Below the pieces are notes generated by a model, which was given only the letters and a program-made list of their open reading frames with translations, had not been told where the DNA came from and did not search any database. A stretch of 64,000 nt of DNA from Rhizobium sp. Q54. GTDB lineage: Bacteria; Pseudomonadota; Alphaproteobacteria; UBA2966; CAIVPW01. Of this stretch, positions 1 to 8,134 are shown piece by piece. Numbering within the stretch: the first letter of the stretch is position 1; each line of letters opens with the position of its first letter. The stretch spans positions 43,905 to 107,904 of the forward strand of contig CAMEYM010000006.1 of NCBI GenBank assembly GCA_945947575.1, written 5' to 3'. Both the position numbers and the translations under genes were made by a program.

Positions 1-1
1 G

Positions 2-271
2 TACTTTTCTCCGGAACAGCCGGACCGCTATCGGCCGATCGTCAACGCACTGCTGGTCGGCGACCGCTACATGCTGTGTGCCGACTACCGCAGCTACATC
101 GAGTGCCAAGAGCATGTCGATCTTTTGCACGGCCGTGCAGACGAATGGACTCGGCGGGCGATCCTGAACGTCGCTGGAATGGGCCGGTTTTCCAGCGACG
201 AGACCGTTCTTGGATACGCGGACAGAATCTGGAACGTAGGGCCTCTAACGGGAGACACGGGGCGCGGCTGA
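2..271 (+). CDS. glgP: Glycogen/maltodextrin phosphorylase, C-terminal fragment
   Basis: The gene runs in from the left edge, so only about the last 89 residues are visible. They read in frame from base 2 to a TGA. The motifs DRYMLCADYRSYIECQ, then W-RRAILN-A-MG-FSSD-T, and a YADRIWNV ending are the standard C-terminus of GT35 phosphorylases, which release glucose-1-phosphate from alpha-1,4-glucans using pyridoxal phosphate. The PLP lysine and catalytic core lie outside the window. No terminator with a good U-tract follows on this strand. The family assignment is firm; the exact substrate (glycogen or maltodextrin) cannot be told from this piece. Confidence 0.9.
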   Translation, partial: YFSPEQPDRYRPIVNALLVGDRYMLCADYRSYIECQEHVDLLHGRADEWTRRAILNVAGMGRFSSDETVLGYADRIWNVGPLTGDTGRG

Positions 272-486
272 GCGATTGCAGGCTGGGTCTTGCGCTGTCC
301 AGCGTTCCGGAAGCGACGCGCACTAACGTGAGCGAGCGGGATGTAGGCCTCGCAGGCCTCTCGCTGAGCATGCAGCGAGTTGAACTCCTGCTGGAACCGC
401 TCCTCCATCTACCTGGGGACAAGACAAAAAACCCCGCTGACCCATAGGGTTAGCTGGGCGGCACGGGTAACCGCAAACGCGATGCC

Positions 487-518
487 TTGACAGATACGAT
501 ACGAATGCTACATATAGT
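487..518 (+). promoter_or_regulatory. Candidate sigma-70-type promoter upstream of the DUF5681 gene
   Basis: A perfect -35 hexamer TTGACA (487-492) is followed by an AT-rich stretch with TACATA (509-514, spacer 16) and TATAGT (513-518, spacer 20). The AT-rich patch stands out in a GC-rich region. GATAC at 493-497 and GTATC at 517-521 form an inverted repeat over the putative -10, which could be an operator. The DUF5681 start follows about 30 bp downstream. Confidence 0.45.
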
Positions 519-547
519 ATCAGGCATCCAGCCCAAGGTGACCGCTC

Positions 548-1108
548 ATGTCTGACGATTCCGTCCGAATGCCGACCGCGCAGCCTGCACCCGCCAATAC
601 GCGACGTAACGCGGGCGGAAACGCGGCGATTACGCGGGGCCGCCCCTTCGCCAAGGGCAACCCCGGACGCCCCAAAGGCGCGAAAAACAAGGCGACTCGC
701 CTGGTCGAGGCCGTCGCCAACGGCGATGTCAGCGGCATCTTGCTGGCGGCCGTGCGCCGCGCGGCACAGGGCGACGTCCGTGCGCAGAAGTTGTGCCTCG
801 ATCGCCTCGTGCCCCTGCGCCGCGAACGCGGCGTCGCGCTCGACTTGCCCGTGCTCGCCACGCCCGGCGCCGCGGCACACGCCGCCACGGTGCTGGTCGA
901 GCAGGTGGCTGCCGGTCAAGTGACGCCGGGCGAGGGCAAGAAGGTCCTGGAAATGATCGTCACCCAACGTCGCCTGGTCGAGGCGGGCGAGCTCGCGCGC
1001 CGCATCGAGAGCCTGGAAGCCGTCATCGAGGTGCTGCGCCAGGACCTCGCCTGCGTCCTCGGCCGCGAGGACCTGGTCGTCCGTCCGTCCGCGGAGCCCT
1101 CGCCGTGA
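548..1108 (+). CDS. DUF5681 domain-containing protein
   Basis: A 186-residue protein. Residues about 28-50 carry the basic block RGRPFAKGNPGRPKGAKNKAT, the hallmark of DUF5681, a family found in phages and integrated elements and often compared with small terminase-like or DNA-binding proteins. The rest is Ala/Arg/Leu-rich with a probable coiled coil in the last 60 residues (ELARRIESLEAVIEVLRQDL). Its stop overlaps the start of the next gene (GTGA), so the two are translationally coupled. No capsid, portal or integrase genes lie nearby, so this may be a small mobile-element remnant or a domesticated gene. Function is unknown. Confidence 0.6.
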   Translation: MSDDSVRMPTAQPAPANTRRNAGGNAAITRGRPFAKGNPGRPKGAKNKATRLVEAVANGDVSGILLAAVRRAAQGDVRAQKLCLDRLVPLRRERGVALDLPVLATPGAAAHAATVLVEQVAAGQVTPGEGKKVLEMIVTQRRLVEAGELARRIESLEAVIEVLRQDLACVLGREDLVVRPSAEPSP

Positions 1109-1371
1109 TCGCCTCGCGCCGCTTGGTCCTCGATACGGCCGCGTTGCAAACGCGCGTCGCCGATCTCGAGAACGCCGTGCGGTACATGCGCGATCAGCTC
1201 GATTGCTTTCGCCGCGGCGAATACGCTTGGGCGCCCGTGGCCCAAGCGCCTGCGATGGACGCAACCGCGGGCCCACGGCTCGTCGTGTCCAACGAGACGC
1301 CCGGCCCCGCATCGGCGGGCGGGCACCCGGGCAGAGACGGCGAGGCACCCGCGACGGCGGGCCATGCGTAG
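1105..1371 (+). CDS. Small hypothetical protein coupled to the DUF5681 gene
   Basis: An 88-residue frame that starts at a GTG overlapping the DUF5681 stop by four bases, the classic GTGA coupling arrangement. Residues 8-40 (LDTAALQTRVADLENAVRYM) look like a short coiled coil; the C-terminal half is Pro/Gly/Ala-rich and probably disordered. I recognise no family. The overlap and the coiled coil, which mirrors the one in the upstream protein, suggest the two products may interact. Confidence 0.4.
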   Translation: MIASRRLVLDTAALQTRVADLENAVRYMRDQLDCFRRGEYAWAPVAQAPAMDATAGPRLVVSNETPGPASAGGHPGRDGEAPATAGHA

Positions 1372-1464
1372 AGCGGCCCCCCCAACTAGACGGGTTGTGA
1401 TCCTGGCGCCGGCCGGGGAGGGCGCTACACTTCCGCCGATGCTTGACCAAGCCTGCGCCTGCTC

Positions 1465-2571
1465 ATGGACTTGGTGACCACGGCCGCATTGTCCGGCTGG
1501 GGGATAGCTGCCGCATTGACCATGGTTGCGGCGGTGGCGGGCGGCCTCTTGTTGCGCGGCCGCAGGAGCGTGGCGACCTTCCTGGTGGGCGCCGCCGTCG
1601 CTGCGGGCCTTTCCGCCGTTGCCACCACGCGCGCGGTGCCGCGCGTCGCGGCCATCGAGTTGCGCTTCGCCGCCGAGACCGGCCTCGGTCTCGCGGCACG
1701 CGAGCTCAACGCCGGCTACAACGTCGAGGCGGCCGCCGCGCTCGACCGCGCCGAGGTCCAGTTCCGCGATCTCGGCCGGCTCGCCGGCGATGCCCCGCGC
1801 CAATCGCGCGAGGGTCTGGCGCGGATCGAACTTGCGCGCGGCGACGTCGAGCGCGTCCAAGGCCGGTTGCCCGAGGCCAAGGCGCGTTACGCCACTGCTG
1901 CGATGCGCCTCAACACCCTCGGCCATCCCGACACCGCCTGGGCGCTGTTGCGTCTCGGCCACGTCGAACTCGCTCTCAATGACGCCGAGGCCGCGCGCCG
2001 TTCCTACGGCCAGGCCATCCCGCTGTTCATCCGCTTCGGCATGGCGCGCGGCGAAGCCGAGGCGCGTCTCGCCGCCGGCGCGCTGGCGCGCCAAAGCGGG
2101 TCGTTCGGCGAGGCCGTGACCAATCTCGAGGCGGCGATGCGTCTGTTCGATGATCCGTTGGGCCAGGGCCGCGCCATGGTCGAGCTCGCATGGGTCAGTC
2201 AGGCGTTGCGCCACACGGCGGTGGCGCTCGCCCAGGCGAGCAACGCCGAGGATCTCTTCCGTGCCGCCAATGCGCCGTTCGGATTGGTCCTGGCCCCATT
2301 CGTCGGCGCCGAGATCGCCATCGAGGACGAAGAGGGCGAGGTTGCACACGCCCACCTCGACCGCGCCCAGGCCGCGCTCGAGTCCATGGACGACGCGCTC
2401 GCCGGCGCCGCGCGCTACCTCGGGCTCGCGGCCACGTCGCAGCTGCGCACGCGTGCTTCGAGCAATGCTACTGTCGCGTACCCGGACCATCACGCCGAAG
2501 CACGCATGCTGCTCGACACCGTCACCTTCCTGATCGGCCGCGGACGCAATCAAGCCGATGCGGTCCAGTAG
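1465..2571 (+). CDS. TPR-like protein with N-terminal membrane anchors
   Basis: A 368-residue protein with two hydrophobic segments near residues 8-30 and 38-55, followed by repeated Ala/Leu-rich helical pairs of TPR type (for example HPDTAWALLRLGHVELALND and RGEAEARLAAGALARQSG). This predicts a membrane-anchored scaffold with a soluble helical-repeat domain. The 3' end overlaps the next gene by 14 bp, so the two form an operon and probably act together. No catalytic motif is visible. Partner and process are unknown. Confidence 0.55.
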   Translation: MDLVTTAALSGWGIAAALTMVAAVAGGLLLRGRRSVATFLVGAAVAAGLSAVATTRAVPRVAAIELRFAAETGLGLAARELNAGYNVEAAAALDRAEVQFRDLGRLAGDAPRQSREGLARIELARGDVERVQGRLPEAKARYATAAMRLNTLGHPDTAWALLRLGHVELALNDAEAARRSYGQAIPLFIRFGMARGEAEARLAAGALARQSGSFGEAVTNLEAAMRLFDDPLGQGRAMVELAWVSQALRHTAVALAQASNAEDLFRAANAPFGLVLAPFVGAEIAIEDEEGEVAHAHLDRAQAALESMDDALAGAARYLGLAATSQLRTRASSNATVAYPDHHAEARMLLDTVTFLIGRGRNQADAVQ

Positions 2572-4096
2572 TCTTCTTGCTGCATCGGCGCTGCTGGCGG
2601 TGAGCCTCGCTGCATGCGGCGACAGTGGCGACCAGCAAGCCGAGCAAGCCGTCACGGCCGCGACCCAGCCCGCCGGCGCCGCCAAGGGTGCCGCCGGCAA
2701 TCCCCAGGCCGAGGGCTTGCTCGCCCAGGCCGAGCAGGCCGCCAACACCGGCCGCGATGCCCAGGCGAACGACCTCTACCAGCGCGCCGTCGCGCTCTAC
2801 CAGCAGGCCGGCGACCTGGCCGGGCAGGGCAGGGCTCTCCTTGGTCTCGCCACGCACACCCGCTACACCGGACAGGGCGAGGTGGCGCGCGACATCTACG
2901 TGCGCGCCAAGTCCGCGTTCGCCCAGGCCGGCGACGCCTTGGGCCAGGCACGCGTGACGTTCGCGGTCGCCGAGCTCGAGCGCGCTCGCTTCAACAACGA
3001 TGCGGCGCTGGCCGGCTTCCGCGATGCCGCCGCGGCGTTCCACGCCCACGGCCAACTCGGCCTCGAGGGCCAGGCGCTGCTCGGCATCGCCGACAGCGAG
3101 CGGCGTCTCGGCCGCATCGTCGCCGCGTTCGGCACCGTCGATCGCGCCCGCGCCATCTTCGAGATCACCAACGATCGCGCCGGCCAGCAGGTCGCCGACC
3201 GCACCCGCGACGAGCTCGTCACCTACATCGACGAGAACGACGAGACTCGCCTCAAGCTCGCCTACGACATCAACTACGCCGACCAGGGTGGCAGCCGCCT
3301 CCTCGAAGGCCTCGGCAACCTGGGCATGGGGCGTCTCGAGGTGACCGCCGGGCGGCCGGCGCTCGCGCGCCGCTTCTTCGCCGAGGCGCGCACCATCTTC
3401 ACCGAGATGAAGCTGCCCAACGGCGAGTTCGATGCGCTCGCGGCGGTCGGGGATCTCGAACGGCGTCTCGGCGCCGCCGACGCGGCACGCGACGCCTTCG
3501 AGCGCGCCGTGCCGCTGCTGGACCGGGCGCGCGCCAGCCAATCGACGGAAGTGCGCGCGTTCGAGGATGCCGCGACCGTGCCGCTCGCCGAGCGCGGTGC
3601 GCTGATGCTCCTCGCCTACGCCGACGTCGCGCCACCCGCCGATGCCGCCCGTCATCTGGACGCCGCGCGCGCATTGGTGCCGCCGGGCACAGCACGCATC
3701 GACGGCGCGCTTCTGCTGGCGCGCGGCCGCGCCGAGCAGCGTGCCGGCCGGCTTGACGCCGCCGCCAGCGCCTTCGAGGAAGCGGCGGCGACGCTGGTCG
3801 ATCCCGCCCACGCTCTTGGCCGCGCCCAGGCATTGCTGGCGCGTGCGGACCTCGAGCGCGAGCGCGCGAACGCTCCCGCGGCCATCGACCTGTACGGCCG
3901 CGCACTCGAAGCCTTCCTCGCGGTGCGCGACCGCATCGGCGAAGGCGACGCGCGCTACGGCCTGGCGCGCATATTGGCGGCGACCGACCGCACCGAAGCG
4001 AACATCCAGTACCGCATCGCCGCCCGCGCCTTCGACGAGCTCGGGCTGACCCAGCGCGCGCAAGCGGCGGCCGCCACCGCCCGGACCCTCAACTGA
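2558..4096 (+). CDS. TPR-rich lipoprotein
   Basis: A 512-residue protein. The N-terminus MRSSSLLAASALLAVSLAAC is a lipoprotein signal peptide with lipobox LAAC, so Cys20 is the lipidated residue. The remainder is a long series of 34-40-residue Ala-rich helical repeats (for instance GRDAQANDLYQRAVALYQQAGD) typical of TPR arrays. It starts inside the 3' end of the preceding TPR gene. A lipid-anchored TPR protein beside a membrane-anchored one suggests an envelope complex, but nothing visible fixes its role. Confidence 0.6.
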   Translation: MRSSSLLAASALLAVSLAACGDSGDQQAEQAVTAATQPAGAAKGAAGNPQAEGLLAQAEQAANTGRDAQANDLYQRAVALYQQAGDLAGQGRALLGLATHTRYTGQGEVARDIYVRAKSAFAQAGDALGQARVTFAVAELERARFNNDAALAGFRDAAAAFHAHGQLGLEGQALLGIADSERRLGRIVAAFGTVDRARAIFEITNDRAGQQVADRTRDELVTYIDENDETRLKLAYDINYADQGGSRLLEGLGNLGMGRLEVTAGRPALARRFFAEARTIFTEMKLPNGEFDALAAVGDLERRLGAADAARDAFERAVPLLDRARASQSTEVRAFEDAATVPLAERGALMLLAYADVAPPADAARHLDAARALVPPGTARIDGALLLARGRAEQRAGRLDAAASAFEEAAATLVDPAHALGRAQALLARADLERERANAPAAIDLYGRALEAFLAVRDRIGEGDARYGLARILAATDRTEANIQYRIAARAFDELGLTQRAQAAAATARTLN

Positions 4097-4184
4097 GCGC
4101 GCGATTCCGTCCGAAGTATCTGAATTCGGCCGATTTTGAAGCCCCGGGGGGAGCGTCGACCCAGCGGCGGGCCGGACCTATCAT

Positions 4185-5210
4185 GTGGGCGTGTATCCCC
4201 TGTTGCGCAATTTCTCGCTGCTGAGCGGTGCCGCCTTGTTCGTCGCCGGCGGAGCGCTGTTGCTGATCTTCCTCTCGGTCGAGGCGGGCGAGCGCGAAGC
4301 GTTGGAGGGGATGGCCGGCGTCGAGGAGGCCGGCGAACACGTCGGCATGAGCATGCGCATCGTCGCTGCGTCGTTGGTGGTGCTGTTCGGCGGCTTGTAC
4401 CTCGCGCTGTTCTTCGTCGTCGCCCATGGCGACCGCATCCTGCGGGCTCAGTTCGCCGACCTCGAGACCGAGATCGCCGGCCGCAAGCGCGCCCAGACCG
4501 AGCTCGCGGACGCCCAGAGCTTGGCGGCGTTGGGACGTATCATGCCGGTCGTCAGTCACGAGTTGCGCAATCCACTGGGGGCGATGCGCTCGGCGATCTT
4601 CCTCGTGCGCAATCACTTGCGGCCCGATCAAGAAGACGCGGCGCGCGCTGTCAGCAGTCTCGATCGCAGCGTCACGCGCTGCGATCGTATTCTCGACCGC
4701 CTGACGACCTTCACCAAGGTCGGTGACCTGCGTCCGCATGTCACCGTCGTCGACCCGTGGCTCAAGGAAATCCTCGATGCCCAGCAGCCCGGCGCCGGCA
4801 TTCGCCTGGAGCAACAGCTCGGTCTCGGCAGTGTGGCCGTCGCGTTCGATGCCGAGCACCTGCGGCGCGCCGTCGAGGCCGTCGTCGAGAACGCACTGCA
4901 GGCGGCCGCCGACGCGCTCCGCGCCGGACGCGCTGGCGCGAACGTGCGTGTCGTGACGCGGGCGCGCAGCGATCGCATCGAGATCCAAGTGGTCGACGAC
5001 GGTCCGGGTATCCCACCCGACGTCATGCCGCGCATCTTCGAGCCGATGTTCAGTACGCGGGGCTTTGGCATCGGTCTTGGCCTGACCGTTGCCCAGCGCG
5101 TCATGCAGCAACACAACGGCGGCGTTGACGTGCGCTCGGTAGCGGAGCGCGGCACCGAAGTGACGCTGTGGTTGCCGCTCTCGGTGCCGGCCGTGATGGG
5201 AGCTGCCTGA
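4185..5210 (+). CDS. Membrane sensor histidine kinase
   Basis: A 341-residue kinase starting at GTG. Two transmembrane helices (about residues 10-30 and 58-80) flank a short extracytoplasmic loop of about 27 residues, too small for a classic ligand domain. The HisKA domain carries VSHELRNPLG with phospho-acceptor His125. The ATPase domain shows the N box (VVENALQAA), G1 (DDGPGIPP), F box (FEPMFS) and G2 (GFGIGLGL). It is intact and probably active, with NtrB-like HisKA features. The receiver protein begins two bases after its stop, so it is the likely partner. The signal sensed is unknown. Confidence 0.85.
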   Translation: MGVYPLLRNFSLLSGAALFVAGGALLLIFLSVEAGEREALEGMAGVEEAGEHVGMSMRIVAASLVVLFGGLYLALFFVVAHGDRILRAQFADLETEIAGRKRAQTELADAQSLAALGRIMPVVSHELRNPLGAMRSAIFLVRNHLRPDQEDAARAVSSLDRSVTRCDRILDRLTTFTKVGDLRPHVTVVDPWLKEILDAQQPGAGIRLEQQLGLGSVAVAFDAEHLRRAVEAVVENALQAAADALRAGRAGANVRVVTRARSDRIEIQVVDDGPGIPPDVMPRIFEPMFSTRGFGIGLGLTVAQRVMQQHNGGVDVRSVAERGTEVTLWLPLSVPAVMGAA

Positions 5211-5211
5211 C

Positions 5212-6369
5212 GTGCACGCCGAGGCTCAAGAAGAAACTCTGCTCTTGGTGCCGGTCACCCGGCGCGTCCTCATCGTCGACGATGATCAGGATTTCGCCCA
5301 GAACCTCGCTCTCGTCCTCAAGATGCGCGACTATGTCGTCTCGGTGGCCTTCGACGTCGAGGGAGCCGTCGCGCGCGTCGCCGAACAAGCGCCCGACGTC
5401 GCCATCTTGGATATCCGTCTGGGCTCGGCCAGCGGCATCGATCTGATCCCGATCCTGCGTGCCCGCGCGCCAGGCATCGTGTGCATCATGGCCACTGCCT
5501 ACGCCGAGGCCGACACCGCCATCCAGGCGCTGCGCTTCGGCGCCGACGACTACCTGAAGAAGCCCTTCGCCCCCGAAGAGATGCTGGCGGTGCTGGATCG
5601 CAGCTACGCCCGGCTGATGGCACGCGACGACAACGCCGGCAGCGTCGCGCATGACCGCGCCGCCCTGCGCGCCATCCAGGCGAGCAACGAGCGCGTCATG
5701 GCGTTCGTGAAGGAGGAGATGCGCACTCCCCTGGCCGAGGTCGGTTCGACGCTCCTGGCGATGGACCGCGAGATCGGTGCGCGCATGCCGCCGTCCACAC
5801 TCAGCCTGATGCGCGGTGCCTACAGACAGATCGAGCGCATGGTGCAGAGGCTCGCCAACGTCGTCAGCCCCGGAGCCGAGGCGCCGGCGCCCGCGCGCGA
5901 CCGGGTTGCCGAGGTGATCCTGGACGCGACCCAGGACAGCTCGCCGGCCGTTTCCAAAGCCGGCTCCCGCCTATCGGTGGATTGTCCCGCCGACGTCGCC
6001 GCCCTTCCGATCGAGGGGCGCGTCGGCCGGCGCGTGCTGGCGACCGTGCTGAGCAGCGCGGCACGGCTGACGCCGCATGGCCGCATCAGCGTCTTCATCG
6101 CAGCGAGCGGCGGCGGCGCTACGGGCCGCAAGGTCACCTTCCGCGTCAAGGACAGCGGCGCCGGCATCGATGCCACCGCGATCGCCAGCACCCTGGCGGT
6201 CAGTGGCTCCGGCACGCGCGAGGGCGACCTGGCGCCCGAGAAGGCCCTCTCCGAGGCGGGCGCCCTGTGCCGCACCCACGGCGGCAGCTTCGTGGTGCAA
6301 AGCAGCATCGGCGAAGGCACTACCGTGAGCTTCGCCTTGCCCGTGCGAGGCACCGTGCTCGGGTCCTAG
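5212..6369 (+). CDS. Response regulator fused to a degenerate histidine-kinase-like module
   Basis: A 385-residue protein from GTG. Residues about 18-135 form a receiver domain with acidic pocket VDDDQD, phospho-acceptor Asp67 (ILDIRLG) and the conserved lysine in LKKPF. After it comes a region shaped like HisKA/HATPase but without key residues: KEEMRTPLAEVG stands where HELRTPL is expected, so the phospho-acceptor His is missing, and the ATP-binding N box is not recognisable. A glycine-rich DSGAGID and a C-terminal GTTVSFALPV strand remain. It is probably a phosphorylatable pseudokinase output or scaffold controlled by the kinase directly upstream. Confidence 0.75.
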   Translation: MHAEAQEETLLLVPVTRRVLIVDDDQDFAQNLALVLKMRDYVVSVAFDVEGAVARVAEQAPDVAILDIRLGSASGIDLIPILRARAPGIVCIMATAYAEADTAIQALRFGADDYLKKPFAPEEMLAVLDRSYARLMARDDNAGSVAHDRAALRAIQASNERVMAFVKEEMRTPLAEVGSTLLAMDREIGARMPPSTLSLMRGAYRQIERMVQRLANVVSPGAEAPAPARDRVAEVILDATQDSSPAVSKAGSRLSVDCPADVAALPIEGRVGRRVLATVLSSAARLTPHGRISVFIAASGGGATGRKVTFRVKDSGAGIDATAIASTLAVSGSGTREGDLAPEKALSEAGALCRTHGGSFVVQSSIGEGTTVSFALPVRGTVLGS

Positions 6370-6527
6370 ATTCGGCCCTGGGGAATCGAGTCTTCTCGCC
6401 ACCCGTCCGGTCGTGCTAATTCCTGGGTTGTAACGAAACCGTAATCCACGGAGCCTTTGCGCACCGAACCGCCGCCGGAATTGGCGGCGTTTCTGCGCCC
6501 GGGGGTGCTCTTGTTCACACAGGCACG

Positions 6528-8006
6528 ATGACGCAAACAGCACGCAAGCTGTTCTTGCCGGCTGCCGTCTTCACGGCATTCGTATCGATCTTCGCGTTCG
6601 GCAACGACGCGCTGCGCGAGTTCTCGGGCCGCGCGTTGGGGCGCACGTTCGACTACCTGCCGTACTTCCTCGGCATCGGTGCATGGGTGTCGGCGGCGTT
6701 CTTCGCCAACCGCGTCGTCAACGTCTTCCTATGGCAGACGGTGTTCCAGCGCATGACCGGCGCCCAGGCGCCGCGTCTGCTCACCCAGATCACCGGTGCG
6801 GCGATCTTCTTTCTCGCGGCCCTCGGCATCATCGGCATCGTCTTCAACCAGTCCCTGACCGGCGTGCTGGCGGCGTCCGGCGCCGTCGGCTTGGTGCTCG
6901 GCCTGGCGTTGCAGACGATGATCCGCGACGTGTTCTCCGGCATCGCCATCAACATCGAGCGCCCGTTCCAGCTCGGCGACTACATCTCGGTCACCGAACG
7001 CAGCCTCGTCCACGGCGGCGGGCGTGTCGAAGAGGTCAATTGGCGCAGCACGCGCCTGCTCACCTCCGAGGGCAGCCTGCAGGTCATTCCGAACAGCGTG
7101 CTCGGCATGGCGGTCATCACCAACTTCTCGCGCCCGACCAACACCTCGGAGTTCGAGCTCGTCGTCGTTCTCGATTTCTCGGTGGAATCCGGTCGCGTGC
7201 TGCGCATCCTCGACGCCGCGTTGAAGGAAGCCGTGCTGACCGGCGGCCCGCTGGCCGACCCCGCGCCCAAGGCGCGCATTGCCGGTCTCGATGAGAAGGG
7301 CGTGCGTTACAAGCTCAAGTACCACATCGATCCGCGCCGCGGCGGCCCCGGCAAGATGCGCCACCAGGTGCTCGACCACGTCCTGCATCACCTGCAGAAG
7401 GCCGGCCTCACCCCCGCCTATCCGAAGCAGGACACGTTCTCCGCGCCGATGCCCGAGCGCATGCTCGACGCGTTCTCCCACGGCGCCCAGCTGCTCGCCC
7501 GCGTCAGCCTGTTCCGCAGCCTGACCGACGAGGAGCGCGAAGGGCTGGCCACCAACATGATGCCGCGCCAGTTCCGCGCCGGCGACATCGTCATCCGCGC
7601 CGGCGACGCCGGCCGCTCCATGTTCGTCCTCGTCGAGGGCGTGCTCGAGGTATCGGTGCCGTCGAAGGACAGCGATGCCCTCGTCAAGGTCGGCCGCGTG
7701 CGCCCCGGCGAGTTCTTCGGCGAGATGTCGCTGCTCACCGGCGACCCTCGCTCGGCGACCGTCGCTGCCGCCAGCGCCGCGTTCGCCTTCGAGATCGACA
7801 AGGAGCAACTCGCGCCGATCCTGGACTCGCGCCCCTCGCTCGCCGAGGCGATCAGTAACGTCGTGGCCGAGCGCCAGGTCGCGATGGCCAATCCGGCGGC
7901 CGGCCCCGAGGCAGTGCCGGATGCCCGCGAGCTCAAGTCGGTATCCGACCGCATCCTCGGCGGCATTCGCCGCTTCTTCGGCCTGGCGCTGAAGCCCGCC
8001 GCCTAG
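6528..8006 (+). CDS. MscS-family mechanosensitive channel with C-terminal cyclic-nucleotide-binding domain
   Basis: A 492-residue inner-membrane protein. About three transmembrane segments precede the pore helix (GVLAASGAVGLVLGLALQTMIRDVFSGIAI), followed by the MscS beta domain (ERPFQLGDYI) and the alpha-beta vestibule. Residues about 330-450 form a cNMP-binding domain with GEFFGEMSLLTGDPRSATV, retaining the Glu and Arg that contact the cyclic nucleotide. This is the architecture of bacterial cyclic-nucleotide-gated MscS relatives, in which the domain tunes gating. A class III adenylate cyclase lies 2.6 kb downstream and could supply the ligand. Confidence 0.88.
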   Translation: MTQTARKLFLPAAVFTAFVSIFAFGNDALREFSGRALGRTFDYLPYFLGIGAWVSAAFFANRVVNVFLWQTVFQRMTGAQAPRLLTQITGAAIFFLAALGIIGIVFNQSLTGVLAASGAVGLVLGLALQTMIRDVFSGIAINIERPFQLGDYISVTERSLVHGGGRVEEVNWRSTRLLTSEGSLQVIPNSVLGMAVITNFSRPTNTSEFELVVVLDFSVESGRVLRILDAALKEAVLTGGPLADPAPKARIAGLDEKGVRYKLKYHIDPRRGGPGKMRHQVLDHVLHHLQKAGLTPAYPKQDTFSAPMPERMLDAFSHGAQLLARVSLFRSLTDEEREGLATNMMPRQFRAGDIVIRAGDAGRSMFVLVEGVLEVSVPSKDSDALVKVGRVRPGEFFGEMSLLTGDPRSATVAAASAAFAFEIDKEQLAPILDSRPSLAEAISNVVAERQVAMANPAAGPEAVPDARELKSVSDRILGGIRRFFGLALKPAA

Positions 8007-8134
8007 CGGCGCGCTCGCGGAATCCCGAGGGCTTCGGCCGCATTGCGGCCACCCAAGGCGCCTGAATCCCGCGTACAATCGGGCCGCTTTCGCGAGCGCG
8101 CCCGCCGGGTGCCCGCCCACATCGGACGCCCGCC

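Noticed and set aside
424-457. Hairpin GCTGACCC-ATA-GGGTTAGC with an A6 tract, which reads as a terminator on the minus strand
   Set aside because: No minus-strand gene ends there, and one arm relies on a G-U pair. Possibly functional but without context.
548-1371. A prophage around the DUF5681 gene
   Set aside because: No integrase, capsid, portal, lysis or attachment-site repeats are seen, so only a possible remnant is mentioned.
916-2748. Long minus-strand frame opposite the DUF5681 and TPR genes
   Set aside because: Low-complexity shadow; the plus-strand genes have coupling overlaps and recognisable motifs.
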